Of a stretch of 64,000 bases of DNA, positions 1 to 10,535 are shown piece after piece. The position numbers and the translations under genes are program-made. This DNA is from Oikopleura dioica (taxonomy: Eukaryota > Chordata > Appendicularia > Copelata > Oikopleuridae), in NCBI GenBank assembly GCA_907165135.1, contig OU015568.1, positions 7,634,501-7,698,500 on the forward strand, given 5' to 3'. Every line of letters starts with the position of its first letter. Position 1 is the first letter of the stretch. The notes beneath the pieces were generated by a model. It searched no databases, was not told the DNA's origin, and saw nothing but the letters and a program-made list of their open reading frames with translations.

Positions 1-20
1 TACACAGACTGCTGAGCCCA
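1..20. repeat. Family-1 MITE, right terminus only
   Basis: The first bases match the terminal repeat of the family that recurs through the window (CAG..CTGCTGAGCCCA form). The remainder lies outside the window. It sits inside the first intron of the PDZ gene. Confidence 0.6.
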
Positions 21-28
21 TCTCTTAC

Positions 29-121
29 CTTGGAGACAGTAAGTGGTTGATTTCGATCAACTCCGCCAGTAATTCCGAAGCCCCAAGGAGCACCACCATT
101 CAAGTCAATTGTAAAGCTCAT
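29..121 (-). CDS. PDLIM/Enigma-type PDZ protein, first coding exon
   Basis: The minus strand opens with ATG at 121 and encodes 31 residues in phase 0, ending in a good donor (AAG|GTAAGA at 28). The peptide has the N-terminal PDZ signature of the PDLIM/ALP/Enigma/ZASP family, with PWGFGITGG as the carboxylate-binding-loop region followed by a basic residue and PLTVSK. Known members are cytoskeletal adaptors at Z-discs and stress fibres, where the PDZ binds alpha-actinin. The rest of the gene lies left of the window. The intron begins with a terminal repeat of the window's main MITE family only eight bases inside the donor. Family call is good; the exact subtype cannot be told from one exon. 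Confidence 0.7.
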
Positions 122-699
122 TTTTCTTTATTCAATTTTTTTCTTTCTTTCTGATTGCAATTAATAACTCTTTAAAAATTTTAAGAAAAAGAGGGGATTA
201 AACTTGGCGGGAGGCGACGGGGCCTTTATCATTGGACAGCTGACCGTGCTCCCTAACACGTAGCTAGCGGATAAGGCAGATACATTAACACTCTCAAGTC
301 TGTTTGACTCATTTTCGAGCCCAAGTTTATGCACTTGTTAAAAGTGCTAAATTTGAAATTTTGATGATTCATTGATTCGAACCCCTTTTCTTTCTAGCGC
401 AAGGAGAATTGAGCTTCAAATTAACTTCTTATTCGAATTTCCTTCAACGATTTCCGAAAAAGCTCAAGTGTATTTTTCGGATCCAAGCAATTGTTCGCCG
501 CACACTTTTGCCATTGAATTGTAAGGCCTACTCAAGTGTACTTGCTTTCAATTATAAAATACAAGTTTATTGTGCGTTTGGGATAAAGGCAGAATTGATG
601 ATATACAGAAGTACTGTTTCACTGTTGTTTAGCTGCTGTTGTAGCTTTGCTCAAATATCATCGGAGCTGAACTGGCGGCGGAGATGGACGGGGCAGTGT

Positions 700-898
700 C
701 TGGGTTCGGCAACCTGTGTAGAAAACCTGAGTCAGGGTCAGAAAGGCAAAGTGGTTTCCCAGAAATTTAAAATTGAGTAGAAGGGTAAATTTGGGAAGCC
801 GCTTCGCGGCTTCGTTTTAGAAAAAGCCGCTACGCGGCTTTTCAGTAGAGATCATTCAAACCCTGACTCAGGTCATCTACACAGGTTACTGAGCCCAG
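700..898. mobile_element. Family-1 MITE (199 bp), 8-bp target duplication
   Basis: Ends are CTGGGTTCGGCAACCTG and its near-inverse ending in GAGCCCAG. Flanks are GGCAGTGT (692-699) and GGCAGAGT (899-906), an 8-bp duplication with one mismatch. The interior carries the family hallmark hairpin made of AAGCCGC and GCGGCTT blocks. No coding capacity. The 8-bp duplication points to a hAT-type mobiliser. On the minus strand the left terminus reads CTCA|GTAACC, a potential 5' splice site, and the right terminus ends in CAG. Confidence 0.85.
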
Positions 899-958
899 GG
901 CAGAGTCTTGCTTATCCAGAGAGCTAGAATTTCGTTCATAAAAGGGATTCGATAAAAC

Positions 959-2687
959 TTACGTTGTGCGCTTTGTTCGAACTGGGATCCTCGACGGAGT
1001 TGATTTCTTCTTTGCTGGAAAGTGACATTCTCTGTTTGTCGCTTCATATTTGGGAATCTTTATTCCACTCAAAAGTGAGGTGGCTGAATCTTCAAGAGCT
1101 TGAATTTTCTCCATGTATCGCCGCTCAGGAGATTGAGACTCTGGCCGAGAGAAAATTTCATCTTCGTCGGAAAAATCGGAAGAATCACCTGATTGAGGGA
1201 AAGCGTGATTTTTGAACTTGATATTTTGATTTTCTCACCTGAAGTGGGAATTCGGAGGCCGTAAATAGATTCCTCGCTGTCGGAAATAATTAGTTCGTAT
1301 TCGCTTTCGAACTTGCTGTTCATTCTTTTTCGGTAGAGTTTTTTGAAACCCTCGGTAAAGTAGACACTGTTGTCGTATGCCTTTGCCAGTGTGCTTCTAG
1401 CAGAGCCGAGGAAGGATTCACGAGACGGCTGAGCTGATACTTTTGGCACGGTCACGTCTTCTTCCTTTGCGAACAAATTGCCGATTCCAGTGACTATCTT
1501 CTCGTGAGCGATCCGAAGCCGCAGCGGAATTTCCCAGGACTTCTCGTTCACCCATCGCGAGAAAGACGACTTCTGCGGACCAGCTCTTGGATTGACAACG
1601 ATGATCGTTTCATCCTTGCCTCTGCATCCCAAAAACAAGAACAGAAGAACCACTCCTAGAATGATTCCGCCGTACACGAGCCTTTTTTGATCGAACTCAA
1701 TGGTGAATGTATTTTGATTGAAATCATCCGCGATGTTTTCAAAATATTCGTATTCTTCCATGTCTGCAATTATCTTGATGCTCGTGTACTTGTTTTTCAA
1801 CTGCAGGACGTTTTCTGCTAGAAGATTGCTGTCGACGTTTTCGCACTTTTTTGTGATGAAGAACATCCTAAAGATCGTTGGCAAATTTTCTAGAGAACTT
1901 TACTTACGAAGCTTCGCTGAGAACATTCACAGCTTTTGCTAGCTCGCTTTCGATAAAATCCGCTTTGAATTTCTTCTTCCAGTACTCTTTCGCGGAAATA
2001 TCGACGAATAAATCATCAACATCGTTTATTATCTTCGTATATTTGCCAAGAACTGTAGCTCGATCACAGTGTGCCACAACATTTTTGTCCTAAACGGCTT
2101 TTACAGTAGTTGAGTTTTATCGTTGATTTTACCTTTATAAGTTCGAGTAAAAGTTTGCCATGGTCTTTCATTTGGACAAGGCGGAGGCCCATCTGCTCTG
2201 TTTTTATAAAATCGAGAGTATGTCTGCATAGATTTTGCGTATCACTCAGTTTCTTCTTCAATTCTTTGTCTTGATCTGAAGTTATTGGTGAGAGTTTGAA
2301 TGGAGGTCGTTGACTAACGTTTGGAAGATATTTCAATCGCATTTTCAAAGTTGAATCCGTCGCAATATCCCCGTATTGCATTTTCGCGAGAATCGAGATT
2401 CACGATCTTCGTATTTTTGAATTTTTCTAGCGCACTTATTGACTCATCTAAGCTCTAAAACAGATTCCTCACTATCGGTTGAAAGGAAGAAGACTTACAT
2501 TCAGTAATTTTTCGCGTTTTTCTTTTGCTGAAGTGGTTTCTGCTTGGAATACTTCGAAATGCTCTGCGTTCTTATTTTTGATTTCATCATTTTGTTTCTC
2601 CTTGGTTTTCGGCGTTGGTTTTGACTCTTTTCTTTTTGCATTTGCTTGCGTGTGTGAGAAAAGTAAGAAAATATGCAGTAATTTCAT
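959..2687 (-). CDS. Single-pass type I membrane protein, unrecognised
   Basis: Six exons are joined in phase: 2499-2687, 2319-2454, 2133-2275, 1908-2089, 1239-1867, 959-1188. The product starts with a signal-peptide-like MKLLHIFLLFS, has an ectodomain of roughly 290 residues with a few cysteines and many charged helices, one strong transmembrane helix (GGIILGVVLLFLFLGC) and a basic/acidic cytoplasmic tail. No known domain was recognised. Introns are 40-60 bp with GT-AG ends. The last exon reaches TAA at 959-961, but that same site is also a strong donor (AC|GTAAGT). Splicing from it to an exon at about 925 would add a tail that runs into the MITE at 700-898. Start chosen because it gives the signal peptide. 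Confidence 0.6.
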
Positions 2688-2940
2688 TGCAGGTCTGAAA
2701 TTCTCAAAAAGGAAGTGATCATAACAAATGGCGAGGAAATACTTTATTTCTAGAGAAATTTTTAATAACTTGGCAGACACATCTTTGATAAAAAGAAAGA
2801 TATTTATTCCAAATTGGTTCGCTCGTCATCGCCATTGAATTGCTTTGTAAACTTACTTATTCGACAATTTGATAGTTAAAACTAATGTTAATATTTAAAC
2901 TAATAAATAACGATCAGATTATAAGTTATAATTCAAATAT

Positions 2941-3154
2941 TTAAGTCAATCCCTGAAGTTCATAAATAAGGTCGCACATCTTGTCCCACAATCGTTCCCT
3001 TTTCTCTTCAGTCTCTGAACAATTGCGTTAGTTACTAAAGAATGAGTAAAGCTTTACCTTTGTAGTCCCCCTCGTAGCAATGCCAGGCCCCTTCATCGTG
3101 ACAGACGTCGATAGTTAGACCTTTGTAGTAAGTTGGTGTGTTACATGCGTTCAT
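2941..3154 (-). CDS. Small cysteine-containing protein, unrecognised
   Basis: Two exons (3058-3154 and 2941-3014) join in phase 1 across a 43-bp GT-AG intron to encode 56 residues with four cysteines, ending ELQGLT. The reading frame may continue upstream through a lysine/arginine-rich exon near 3230-3290, so the start is uncertain. The gene lies directly against the 940-bp foldback at 3313, whose insertion may have separated upstream sequence. No family recognised. Confidence 0.4.
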
Positions 3155-3312
3155 GCTTTTGTCGGTTGCTCATAGAACTCTTTGGTCAGTTCAAAAATTT
3201 CAACTTTCGATCAAACTTCAACCGGTCCTTTTTCCAATACTGTCTAGTTCTTTATAAGTCTTTTTTCTTCTTCGACGAGTTTCTGTATTTTGTTCAGAAA
3301 ATAAGATATTTA

Positions 3313-4252
3313 TAGGGTAAATCACTAATATTTCGCCTTTTTCAGGGCTTAGTAAGGGGGATATATGATACATTTTTAGAAAGCCCAGAACCTGGGGATC
3401 ATTTTGACTATTGATACCAGGGGTAATTTCGTACCCCGAGGCCATTAAGGTACCTCCGAAGTCAGAAAATCTGGCCACTTTCGGAAATTCGAATTTTCGG
3501 CCGCCCAGACCGCCCTTTTAGAACCAACGGCAATGCTAGAATTGTAGCCCAGGCTCTGACGGTCATTTTGGGGGTCGAAAAGTACTGATTACCCCCTTCC
3601 TGAGGCGCTAGAGACCCCGAAGTTGGGAAATTGACCGAAAATAGGTACTTTTCTTCAAAAGTACATATTTTCCTCATTTATCTTCCAAAATGCTTGTAAT
3701 AAGTTGTTTTCTACATTTTGAGACAGAAGACACAGTTTGGGGTCACCCGAGGTCATTTGAGGTGAAGATTATGAAATATGCTTGAAATTTGAATTTGTGT
3801 CCTAAAATGACCTCGGGTGACCCCAAACTGTGTCTCCTGCCTCAAAATGTAGAAAACAACTTATTACAAGCATTTTGGAAGCATAAATGAGGAAAATATG
3901 TACTTTTGAAGAAAAGTACCTATTTTCGGTCAATTTCCCAACTTCGGGGTCTCTAGCGCCTCAGGAAGGGGGTAATCAGTACTTTTCGACCCCAAAATGA
4001 CCGTCAGAGCCTGGGCTACAATTCTAGCATTGCCGTTGGTTCTAAAAGGGCGGTCTGGGCGGCTGAAAATTCGAATTTCCGAAAGTGGCCAGATTTTCTG
4101 ACTTCGGAGGTACCTTAATGGCCTCGGGGTACGAAATTACCCCCTGGTGTCAATAGTCAAAATGATCCCCAGGTTCTGGGCTTTCTAAAAATGTATCATA
4201 TATCCCCCTTAGTAAGCCCTGAAAAAAGGCGAATTATTAGTGATTTACCCTA
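3313..4252. mobile_element. 940-bp perfect foldback element with 8-bp target duplication
   Basis: Two near-identical inverted arms of about 440 bp flank a spacer of about 45 bp around 3770-3815. The termini are TAGGGTAAATCACTAAT and its inverse. Both flanks carry GATATTTA (3305-3312 and 4253-4260), an exact 8-bp duplication. No ORF of note; every ORF on one arm has its mirror on the other. Structure and duplication length fit a hAT-type foldback MITE. The high arm identity suggests a recent insertion or ongoing arm homogenisation. Confidence 0.9.
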
Positions 4253-4326
4253 GATATTTATATAATTTAGAATTAGGTTAATTGGCTTATCCCTATTTTT
4301 ATAGTTAAAGTTTTAAACTTATTTTA

Positions 4327-4610
4327 TTAGAACATCTCCTCAAAAGCCTTTTTCTTAAAGTGCATCTTTTGAAGGCGGCACGCTTCAGTTTGCGATTGTT
4401 TCCTGATAATGTGCCAAATAATACTGCATAATTTATACATAGTTCAATCATGAATTATTATAATTTAGCACTTTCCTAGAACATTCTTAATTTTTTGAAT
4501 GCGGCCTCTCGCTCCCTCTTGAATACATTTTCCAATCCCTCGTTCAGCATGTCGCATAAAATATCAGTCTCGTAGCGGCCCTTTCCGGTATCTTCGAACT
4601 CGTTATCCAT
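4327..4610 (-). CDS. Small charged protein, unrecognised
   Basis: ATG at 4610 starts an exon encoding an acidic then basic helix (MDNEFEDTGKGRYETD...). A GT donor near 4488 (AT|GTTCTAGG) joins in frame to an acceptor (TTATCAG) near 4403, giving about 65 residues ending AFEEMF. The composition suggests a helical peptide; there is no signal peptide or membrane segment. I do not recognise a family. The splice is inferred from phase only. Confidence 0.4.
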
Positions 4611-4798
4611 TTCTTAATTACAAAAAAATGAAATTTAGATTTTCAAGACAGTGGAACGTCTAAATTCTCTATGCTACACTGCATTTGCAAAGAAAAATAA
4701 AGCTCTATTGATCGTTGAGACTCGATCTAGAAGGTTTTATGGAAAATCTAGAAAAATTTTTTAGAAACATAGCTTACCGGTAAATCACCGACCAACAG

Positions 4799-4872
4799 GT
4801 CTCTATGGCGCAATTGGTTAGCGCGTTCGACTGTTAATCGAGAGGTTGCTGGTTCGATCCCAGCTAGGGACG
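4799..4872 (+). tRNA. tRNA-Asn (anticodon GUU)
   Basis: This is a complete 74-nt cloverleaf. Acceptor strand GTCTCTA (4799-4805) pairs with TAGGGAC (4865-4871), followed by discriminator G. The D-arm contains box A (TGGCGCAATTGGTTAGCG), the anticodon loop reads CTGTTAA with anticodon GTT, and the T-arm has box B GGTTCGATCC. No intron. It closely follows the animal nuclear tRNA-Asn pattern, so it is very likely a functional gene rather than a SINE head. Confidence 0.95.
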
Positions 4873-6119
4873 CTTCTTTTGATTGTAATTACGTTTACGT
4901 TTGCATAGATCAACTGTCTGTCTTTGTTTTGACTCCAAACACGTTCCTCAAGGCTATTCTCCTCCTCCAGCAACTAAAAACCTATTGAAAAAGGGTTTTT
5001 CTGGCGTATATCAGCTATCGAAGTCCTCTTCATTGATTGCCGAAGGTTTCCAAGAGCGAGGCAATGATGCAATTCTTGAGAAAGTGAGCAAGAGTTCATG
5101 GAATGCTTTGAGAAAAGATAACCCCACTAATCCGATCAATTAGCCCAACCCTCCAACTAAAGCGTTACTGTATGTTTATGCTTGAAATCCACTCTACCAC
5201 TGTGAAACTTCATTAATAAAGCGCATATCTTGAAGGCGATGTCGCAATGGTGAAAACAAAATCGCCGTGAAACCAAAAATTGCATCGGCCAGTTCAGAAC
5301 AGCGTTTTTCTATTCACGCTTTTAATTTTTTGTTTAGCGGAGACCAGAATGAGGTTAATTTGAACTTTTAAAAACCAAAATGGCGAACTAAAAAGTGCAG
5401 AATCGGCGTTCAGTGATTTCAATTTCCATTTATAGCTGGGCTCGCCAGCCTGTGTAGAAAACCTGAGTCAGGAATCGCCAGGATTTGATTATTCATTCGA
5501 ATAGTAAATTTGCGAAGCCGCTTTGCGGCTTCGTTTTTAAAATAGCCGCACTTCGGCTGTTCGATTGAGTTATCTCTGAACCTGACTCAGGTTTTCTACA
5601 CAGGTTGCCGAGCCCGGATAACCTTGCTTGAACTCTGCTCGAGAAAAACGTGTCTGACTGGAAAAGCCTCGCTCTGCAAAAACACAGATTCCTGGGCAAA
5701 GCCAGCTTTAATTCGAGGTGGTTTTCTGCCCATGGTCACGGTCATTTCCACAGGCGTGGCTAACCTGTTGGTTGCGCGATATTGCGTCGGCGATACCACT
5801 TTCTTTCAACTCGGGGCCATGAACTATGGCGGTGCTGAGTCAATTCCACGTTTTCTGCTCTTGGACAAATCTGGAAGGCAGTTGTCTCATCAGCGAAATT
5901 CTTAATCAACCTTATCTGATTCGGTTTTACCACGGCATCGATAATATACTGATTGGCTGAAAATCTTGTGGTCACGAAAATCGCTCACTAGCGCCCATTT
6001 CTTCCGACAAGCTGTCCGGCGATCAAGCTGCTTTCAGACTATCAGTAAAAATACTGCCTAGAAAAACGCCTGTATAAAGATTTCTGCGTTTTCCGCACGA
6101 CTAGAGAAGTAAAGATTTG
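4873..6119. other. Intergenic stretch with one MITE and no convincing gene
   Basis: Apart from the repeat at 5436-5615 I see only short ORFs. One open frame at about 4910-5143 (+) ends KDNPTNPIN and has a possible acceptor before it (GCATAG at 4910). It may be a stray exon, but I cannot link it to a start or donor. The open frames at 5624-5975 lie on both strands and look fortuitous. Confidence 0.5.
5436..5615. mobile_element. Family-1 MITE (about 180 bp)
   Basis: Termini CTGGGCTCGCCAGCCTGTG and the inverse ending TTGCCGAGCCC, with the internal GAAGCCGCTTTGCGGCTTCG palindrome. I could not find an intact target duplication, so this copy is probably older than the one at 9466. Confidence 0.8.
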
Positions 6120-7462
6120 ATGAAACATGGCATCAGGGCTAGTAGTCACGAGGAGAAAATCGGCTTTGAGCTGCCAGGATTGGGTCAATTTTATCGTAGA
6201 TTGAAATCAAGGAAGACTTTTTTATGAATTCGAAATGAACCAATTGAAAGATAACCAAATCTACCGCCAATTCGAGAAATACTACCAACCAGTAAGACAG
6301 CGCCGACTCAAGCGCTGGAATGCTCTTCTCAAAATTCATACAGTCTCTCCAGATGAAAAATCTCCAAAGCTAAAAAGATTCGTCAGAAAAGGTAAAAACC
6401 ACTCAAGAGAATATAAATATTTCATTTCCTACAAACAGGTGTGCCCCACAAATATCGCGCTAAAGTTTGGATGCAGTTGACAAATGCCCAGAGTCGTATG
6501 GAGAATTCACTCGGCCTCTACCAAGATCTACTCACGCGGGTGGACAAAGATTTCAAAACCCTCGAGCAGATCGAGCTCGACATTCATCGAACCTTCCCTG
6601 ACAATAAGTTTTTCAAAGACGGCAAGGAAGATAGGAAGAAACTTTATAATGTTCTCGTGGCCTTTGCAGGTAGAGCCAATTCCGAAGCCCAAAAACTCAG
6701 TGTTTCAGAATACAACAAAGAAATTGGCTATTGCCAAGGAATGAACTACATCGCCGGCCTGATCGTTCTGGTCGTCAGAGAGGAAGAAAAGGCATTCTGG
6801 CTTCTTGTTTGTCTAATTGAAGTAAAGTATATATTGCCCTACGCTATTTGGACGTCTAACTTTCCCTTAGGAAATTCTCCCCGAAGATTATTTCTGCCAG
6901 AAACTGACGGGGATTACTCGAGACTGTTCTGTTCTTGGAGATCTCGTGAAAGACAGAATATTAGGAACTGGCGATGGTCATGATGATCAGTGGGATCTCG
7001 TCACGGCCAAGTGGTTCATTTGCTTGTATATTGATGTTTTGCCGATACAGGTACTAACGGATCGGGAAAATAATGTTTGCAATCTTAATCAAGACGACGC
7101 TGAGAATCTGGGATTGTCTGTTATTTGAAGGCGATACAGTTTTGTTCCGCGTTGGAATCACTCTCTTCAATCTACGAGCAAATCAACTAGCGAAGGCATC
7201 TTCAATCGTAGACGTCATTGATGGTCTTGGTAATTTCGCGATAGAGAAACAAGTAGTCAACTGCCACCATTTCATGAATGTAAGTACTGCTTCATCAGTC
7301 GAGGAAATAATTGAACATTCACAGCTTCTGTTCGAAGACAAAAACGCCAAAGTCTCAAGAGAAATCATTGAAGACATCCGAGACGACCATCGCCCTATTC
7401 AACGAAACAAACCAAAACGTAAGAAAATCCTTCGGAAAGATCACTTCATCAACCAAATTTAG
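6120..7462 (+). CDS. GRTP1-like: GRTP1-like TBC-domain Rab GTPase-activating protein
   Basis: The product carries a full TBC domain. The arginine-finger motif is IELDIHR (IxxDxxR) and the glutamine-finger motif is GYCQGMN; both catalytic residues are present. These proteins accelerate GTP hydrolysis by Rab GTPases in membrane traffic. Exons: up to 6391, 6439-6821, 6871-7050, 7094-7279 and onward, all phase-consistent. The best family match is growth-hormone-regulated TBC protein 1 (RFVRKGVP, then SRWFICL-like and VLRIWDCL-like blocks). The 5' exon is unclear: frame continuity from ATG 6120 needs a very short intron (about 28-33 bp) near 6185-6215; ATG 6235 is the alternative. Two 3' readings exist (stop at 7462, or splicing at 7419 to a stop near 7530). 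A 45-bp segment at 7280-7324 could be read through or spliced. Confidence 0.8.
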
Positions 7463-7584
7463 GCATGAAAACTATGCTGATACACCAGTGCACCCAGCGA
7501 CTTGCAATGTCTTCTTAAAAAATCCACGTGATTCGATATCTTTTCAGCTTTATTTTTTCTTTTCTAAATACAGTTTCAAACATT

Positions 7585-8947
7585 TCAATCTTGTTGACTT
7601 CTTGAGTTGTTTCGGATTTCGTAGCCACGGGTACTCTCAGCAGAAGGGATCACGAATTCTGTGACATGTTTCAAAAGCGGCGCAGCATATCTTCAAAGAG
7701 GATTATGGAAGGTATGTCTGATTGTTTACCTGGCAGTATTGACATTATTCTGAATGATGAATTTTTGTCTGTTGATAGCTCGCTCATTTTCTCGTGGAAA
7801 TTTTTCATCTTCTTCAAGCAAAGTTCCGAATTTATGGAGCTGAGATGACCACAAGATCATATTCGTCCCCAGAGTATCTAAAAAGCTAAAAAACGAGGCG
7901 AGAAAAAGCGCTACCAAAAAGTTTTCCGATATTATAGTCTCCAACATCAGGCTCGAATTCAGGAGAGTTGTAGTAATTTCTTGCTCTTGGATCACTTTCT
8001 CGCTGTGCGGTTTGAATTGATTCGGTCATATTTCTGAGGAAGATCTCTGTATCTCTGATCTTTCCATCTAACTCTCGGGTTTCCATTTCGATATCTTATC
8101 GATATTTTAGAGAAGAAATATTACAGCAATGATGGACAAATATTTGAGAACCCGAGGATAAAGCACCAAATAACGCCCTCGTTTGCAAATTGTCAGCTGC
8201 TTCTTGCTGGTTTTGTTCTGCTCCCTCGAATCTTTGAACAAGATGAAGAATCTGCCCGTATTTGAGTCCAGCAATAGTCCGCAGCTCCCTTGTGTCGTCG
8301 AAAAGAACTTGTCCTCTGAAGATTAGTCGTTGGTTTCTTGCCTCTATCTTTTGATGCCCTTTGTGGACAAGTTGGCGTTCGATTTTCGTCTTGAGCTGGA
8401 AAATTGTATGACTTCCGTTGATGAAGATTTTCAAGCAACTCTCGTCGACGAGCATTATTTTCAACATCGCGTCGAATTTATGAATATTCACTGAATAAAG
8501 CGTTATAATTTTTTTCAAATCAAGTAATGAATTTTTACGTTGATTTTTGACTTCTAATGGCTGGTATGTTTGTTCCATGAAGATTCGCCCCTTTTTGATT
8601 CGATTTTTCAGTTCTTCTGTGAACCACACTCCTGGAATAAACCCAGGCGATATCAGAACTGGCTTGCAGGTTATGAAACCAAGAGTAACTTCGATTTGAT
8701 TGTCAGTTGTCTGCGTGTCGAGAAGAAACTCCATTTTGCTTTCCTTCTTTTTGATGATCAGCTCAAAGTCATTTTTTCTGTAAACAAGGTCAAATGCTGC
8801 GTCGAAGCCTTTGAAACCCGCTGAGGCTGGAATAGTCCAGGAGTTTTGCGAGACTCCATTGTTTTCGACGGTTATTTTAAAAGTGACAACTTGTGTTACT
8901 CCTTCGATCCCGTTTTCGTAGCGCAAATCGCTAATAATGGCACCCAT
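7585..8947 (-). CDS. Ubiquitin-like-domain protein with novel N-terminal region
   Basis: ATG at 8947. A first region of about 140 residues matches nothing I know. It is followed by a ubiquitin-like fold of about 80 residues beginning MLKIMLVDESCLKIF and containing QRLIFRGQVLFDD, the hallmark of ubiquilin/BAG6-type UBLs. After it come a glutamine-rich linker and a helical, charged C-terminal half. Later exons join in phase: a 30-bp intron (GTAATATTTC..ATAAG) near 8110, a second short intron near 7885, and a third ending near 7696. No lysine/glycine-glycine tail is present, so this is an integral UBL, not a conjugated modifier. A role as a proteasome shuttle or chaperone adaptor is only inference. 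Confidence 0.6.
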
Positions 8948-8999
8948 TTTTTAGAAAATTCTCTTTCGAATGAAAATTGAGCTACTATTGATTAGTTAC

Positions 9000-9373
9000 G
9001 TTTCCTTCTATCGATTTTATGGTCTGCTAGTCGGTATGAATACGATAACATTGTTGCCTAAAAGACTTTCAGTGAAAGTGAAAACTACTGGACCTAAGCA
9101 CTGAGCATGAATAAAGCGCATGCAAGCTGATATTTGGTTTCACCTCCGTTGCTATCTTAAAATTTTATCCGAAATCTCAGATTTCAAATCTGAAGCATTG
9201 CCGAGAGAAGCTTTTCCTCGCGTTGTTATTTTAAGATGATTTTCTACCTTGACACAGGCTTCAGCAGGTGTTGGTGGACGATGTGTCATTTTAGAGCTTT
9301 TTGGAAATAACGATGCCATTATTTTAAAGCTATTGCCTTTGACTCTTTTAAGATAACCGGTTCGGAAGAGAAA
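9000..9373. other. Intergenic, upstream of the IFI27-like pair
   Basis: No ORF or repeat recognised. This stretch separates the divergent UBL and IFI27-like genes and presumably holds both promoters. Confidence 0.4.
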
Positions 9374-10315
9374 ATGCCAAGTTGGTTCGATAATTGGTGG
9401 CTAGATAAAGCTGCGAAAGGCACAGCCGCTGCTGTGGGTGGAATGGTCGCTGCCCCAGTCGCCATCTGGGCTCGGCAAACTGTGTCAGGAACAGACACAG
9501 GAACAGGAAAAAAAATTTCTGTCCCATATTTTACACAGGTACACAGGTCAGGAAGCAAAAATACCCTGATTTTAGACAGGTACTCAGACAGGTTTTTTTA
9601 CACAGCTTATCAAACAGGTTACACAGGTCAGGGCCTGCCTGAACAGGTCTGAGCAGGTCAGAAAACAGGAAACAGGCCCTGTAAAAGGACAAAAAACAGG
9701 ATCTTTCTGAGAAAAAAATATTACAAAGAAACAAAAAGACGCGAATTTATCGGTTATTTTGATTGTTGAACTCTTTTTTGCGTCTTTCGCTATTGATTTC
9801 TTTGAACATTTTCCCTGACTTATGCGGTTCCTGACCTGGTTACACAGAAACCTGTCTACGGTCAGGACCTGAGCGGGAAACACAGGCCTGTTTCAGACAG
9901 AAACAGGAACAGGGACAGCTAAAGTAAATTTTTTCCCCAATTTTACACAGGTACACAGGACAGGCCCAAATTATAACCCGATTTTACACAGGTACTCAGA
10001 CAGGTTCCCCAAAAACAGGAAACATGACCTGTGACAGGTTTTTACACAGCTCAGTTTGCCGAGCCCAGGTCGCCATGGGAGCCGTTGGGTTCACTGCTGC
10101 TGGCGTCACGGCAGGTAGCATCGCCGCTGGAATCCAGTCGGGCATTGGATGCGTTGCAGCGGGATCCACTTGTAAGCAAGACAAACAGTTCACCAATATT
10201 TTTTTCAGTCGCTGCTGCGCAATCTGCAGCCGCAACTGGCGCAGTTGCAACCTACGGCGCGGTCGTCGGTGGAACTTCCTATGGAATCTCCAACTTGTGG
10301 GGTTTTTGGAAATAA
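9374..10315 (+). CDS. IFI6/IFI27 (ISG12)-like small membrane protein, copy A, split by a transposon
   Basis: Coding parts are 9374-9457, 10069-10171 and 10209-10315. The product (about 98 residues) has the glycine/alanine-rich ISG12 core: GGMVAAP, a GFTAAGVTAGSIAAG helix, SGIGCVAAGS, and AAATGAVATYGA. In vertebrates these interferon-induced proteins sit in mitochondrial or ER membranes and influence apoptosis and innate immunity. Between the first two parts lies a 603-bp element flanked by GTCGCCAT. Taking 9458-10068 as a GT-AG intron restores the frame exactly. Copy B, 1.2 kb downstream, has no intron at that site, so the insertion is derived. The last intron (GTAAGC..TTTCAG) is shared with copy B at the same phase. 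If the element is not spliced, copy A is broken. Confidence 0.8.
9466..10068. mobile_element. 603-bp family-1 relative in a coding exon; 8-bp duplication GTCGCCAT
   Basis: Starts CTGGGCTCGGCAAACTGTG and ends with the inverse, CAGTTTGCCGAGCCCAG. Exact duplications of GTCGCCAT lie at 9458-9465 and 10069-10076. The interior is not the usual AAGCCGC hairpin but many ACAGG/CCTGT blocks arranged as an inverted pair, the same interior found at 39511-40023. Because the duplication begins with GT and the element ends with CAG, the insertion carries potential splice sites at its exact borders. Confidence 0.93.
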
Positions 10316-10535
10316 ATTTCCCTTGTTTAAATTTTAAACTAATAAAAGTCGTCAAATGAAAGCTATTCTGATGTAAATTTCTGAGTATTCTCTCAAGAAT
10401 TTCAATTATTGCTCGGGTGCCTATTCAATTGGCTGATGTAAAAGGCGCGCCCCGTGAAAATGCATTCGTGCTCACTGATTCTCGAGCGAGATCTCATTTT
10501 TTATTTGCATTGGCAACTCACTCGCAAAAGAGAAA

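Noticed and set aside
409..780. A 123-codon plus-strand open frame near the left end.
   Set aside because: Starts without ATG, runs into a MITE and lies opposite a likely coding exon tail.
9319..9883. Cysteine/phenylalanine-rich frames on the minus strand.
   Set aside because: They are translations of ACAGG/CCTGT repeats within the element at 9466-10068.
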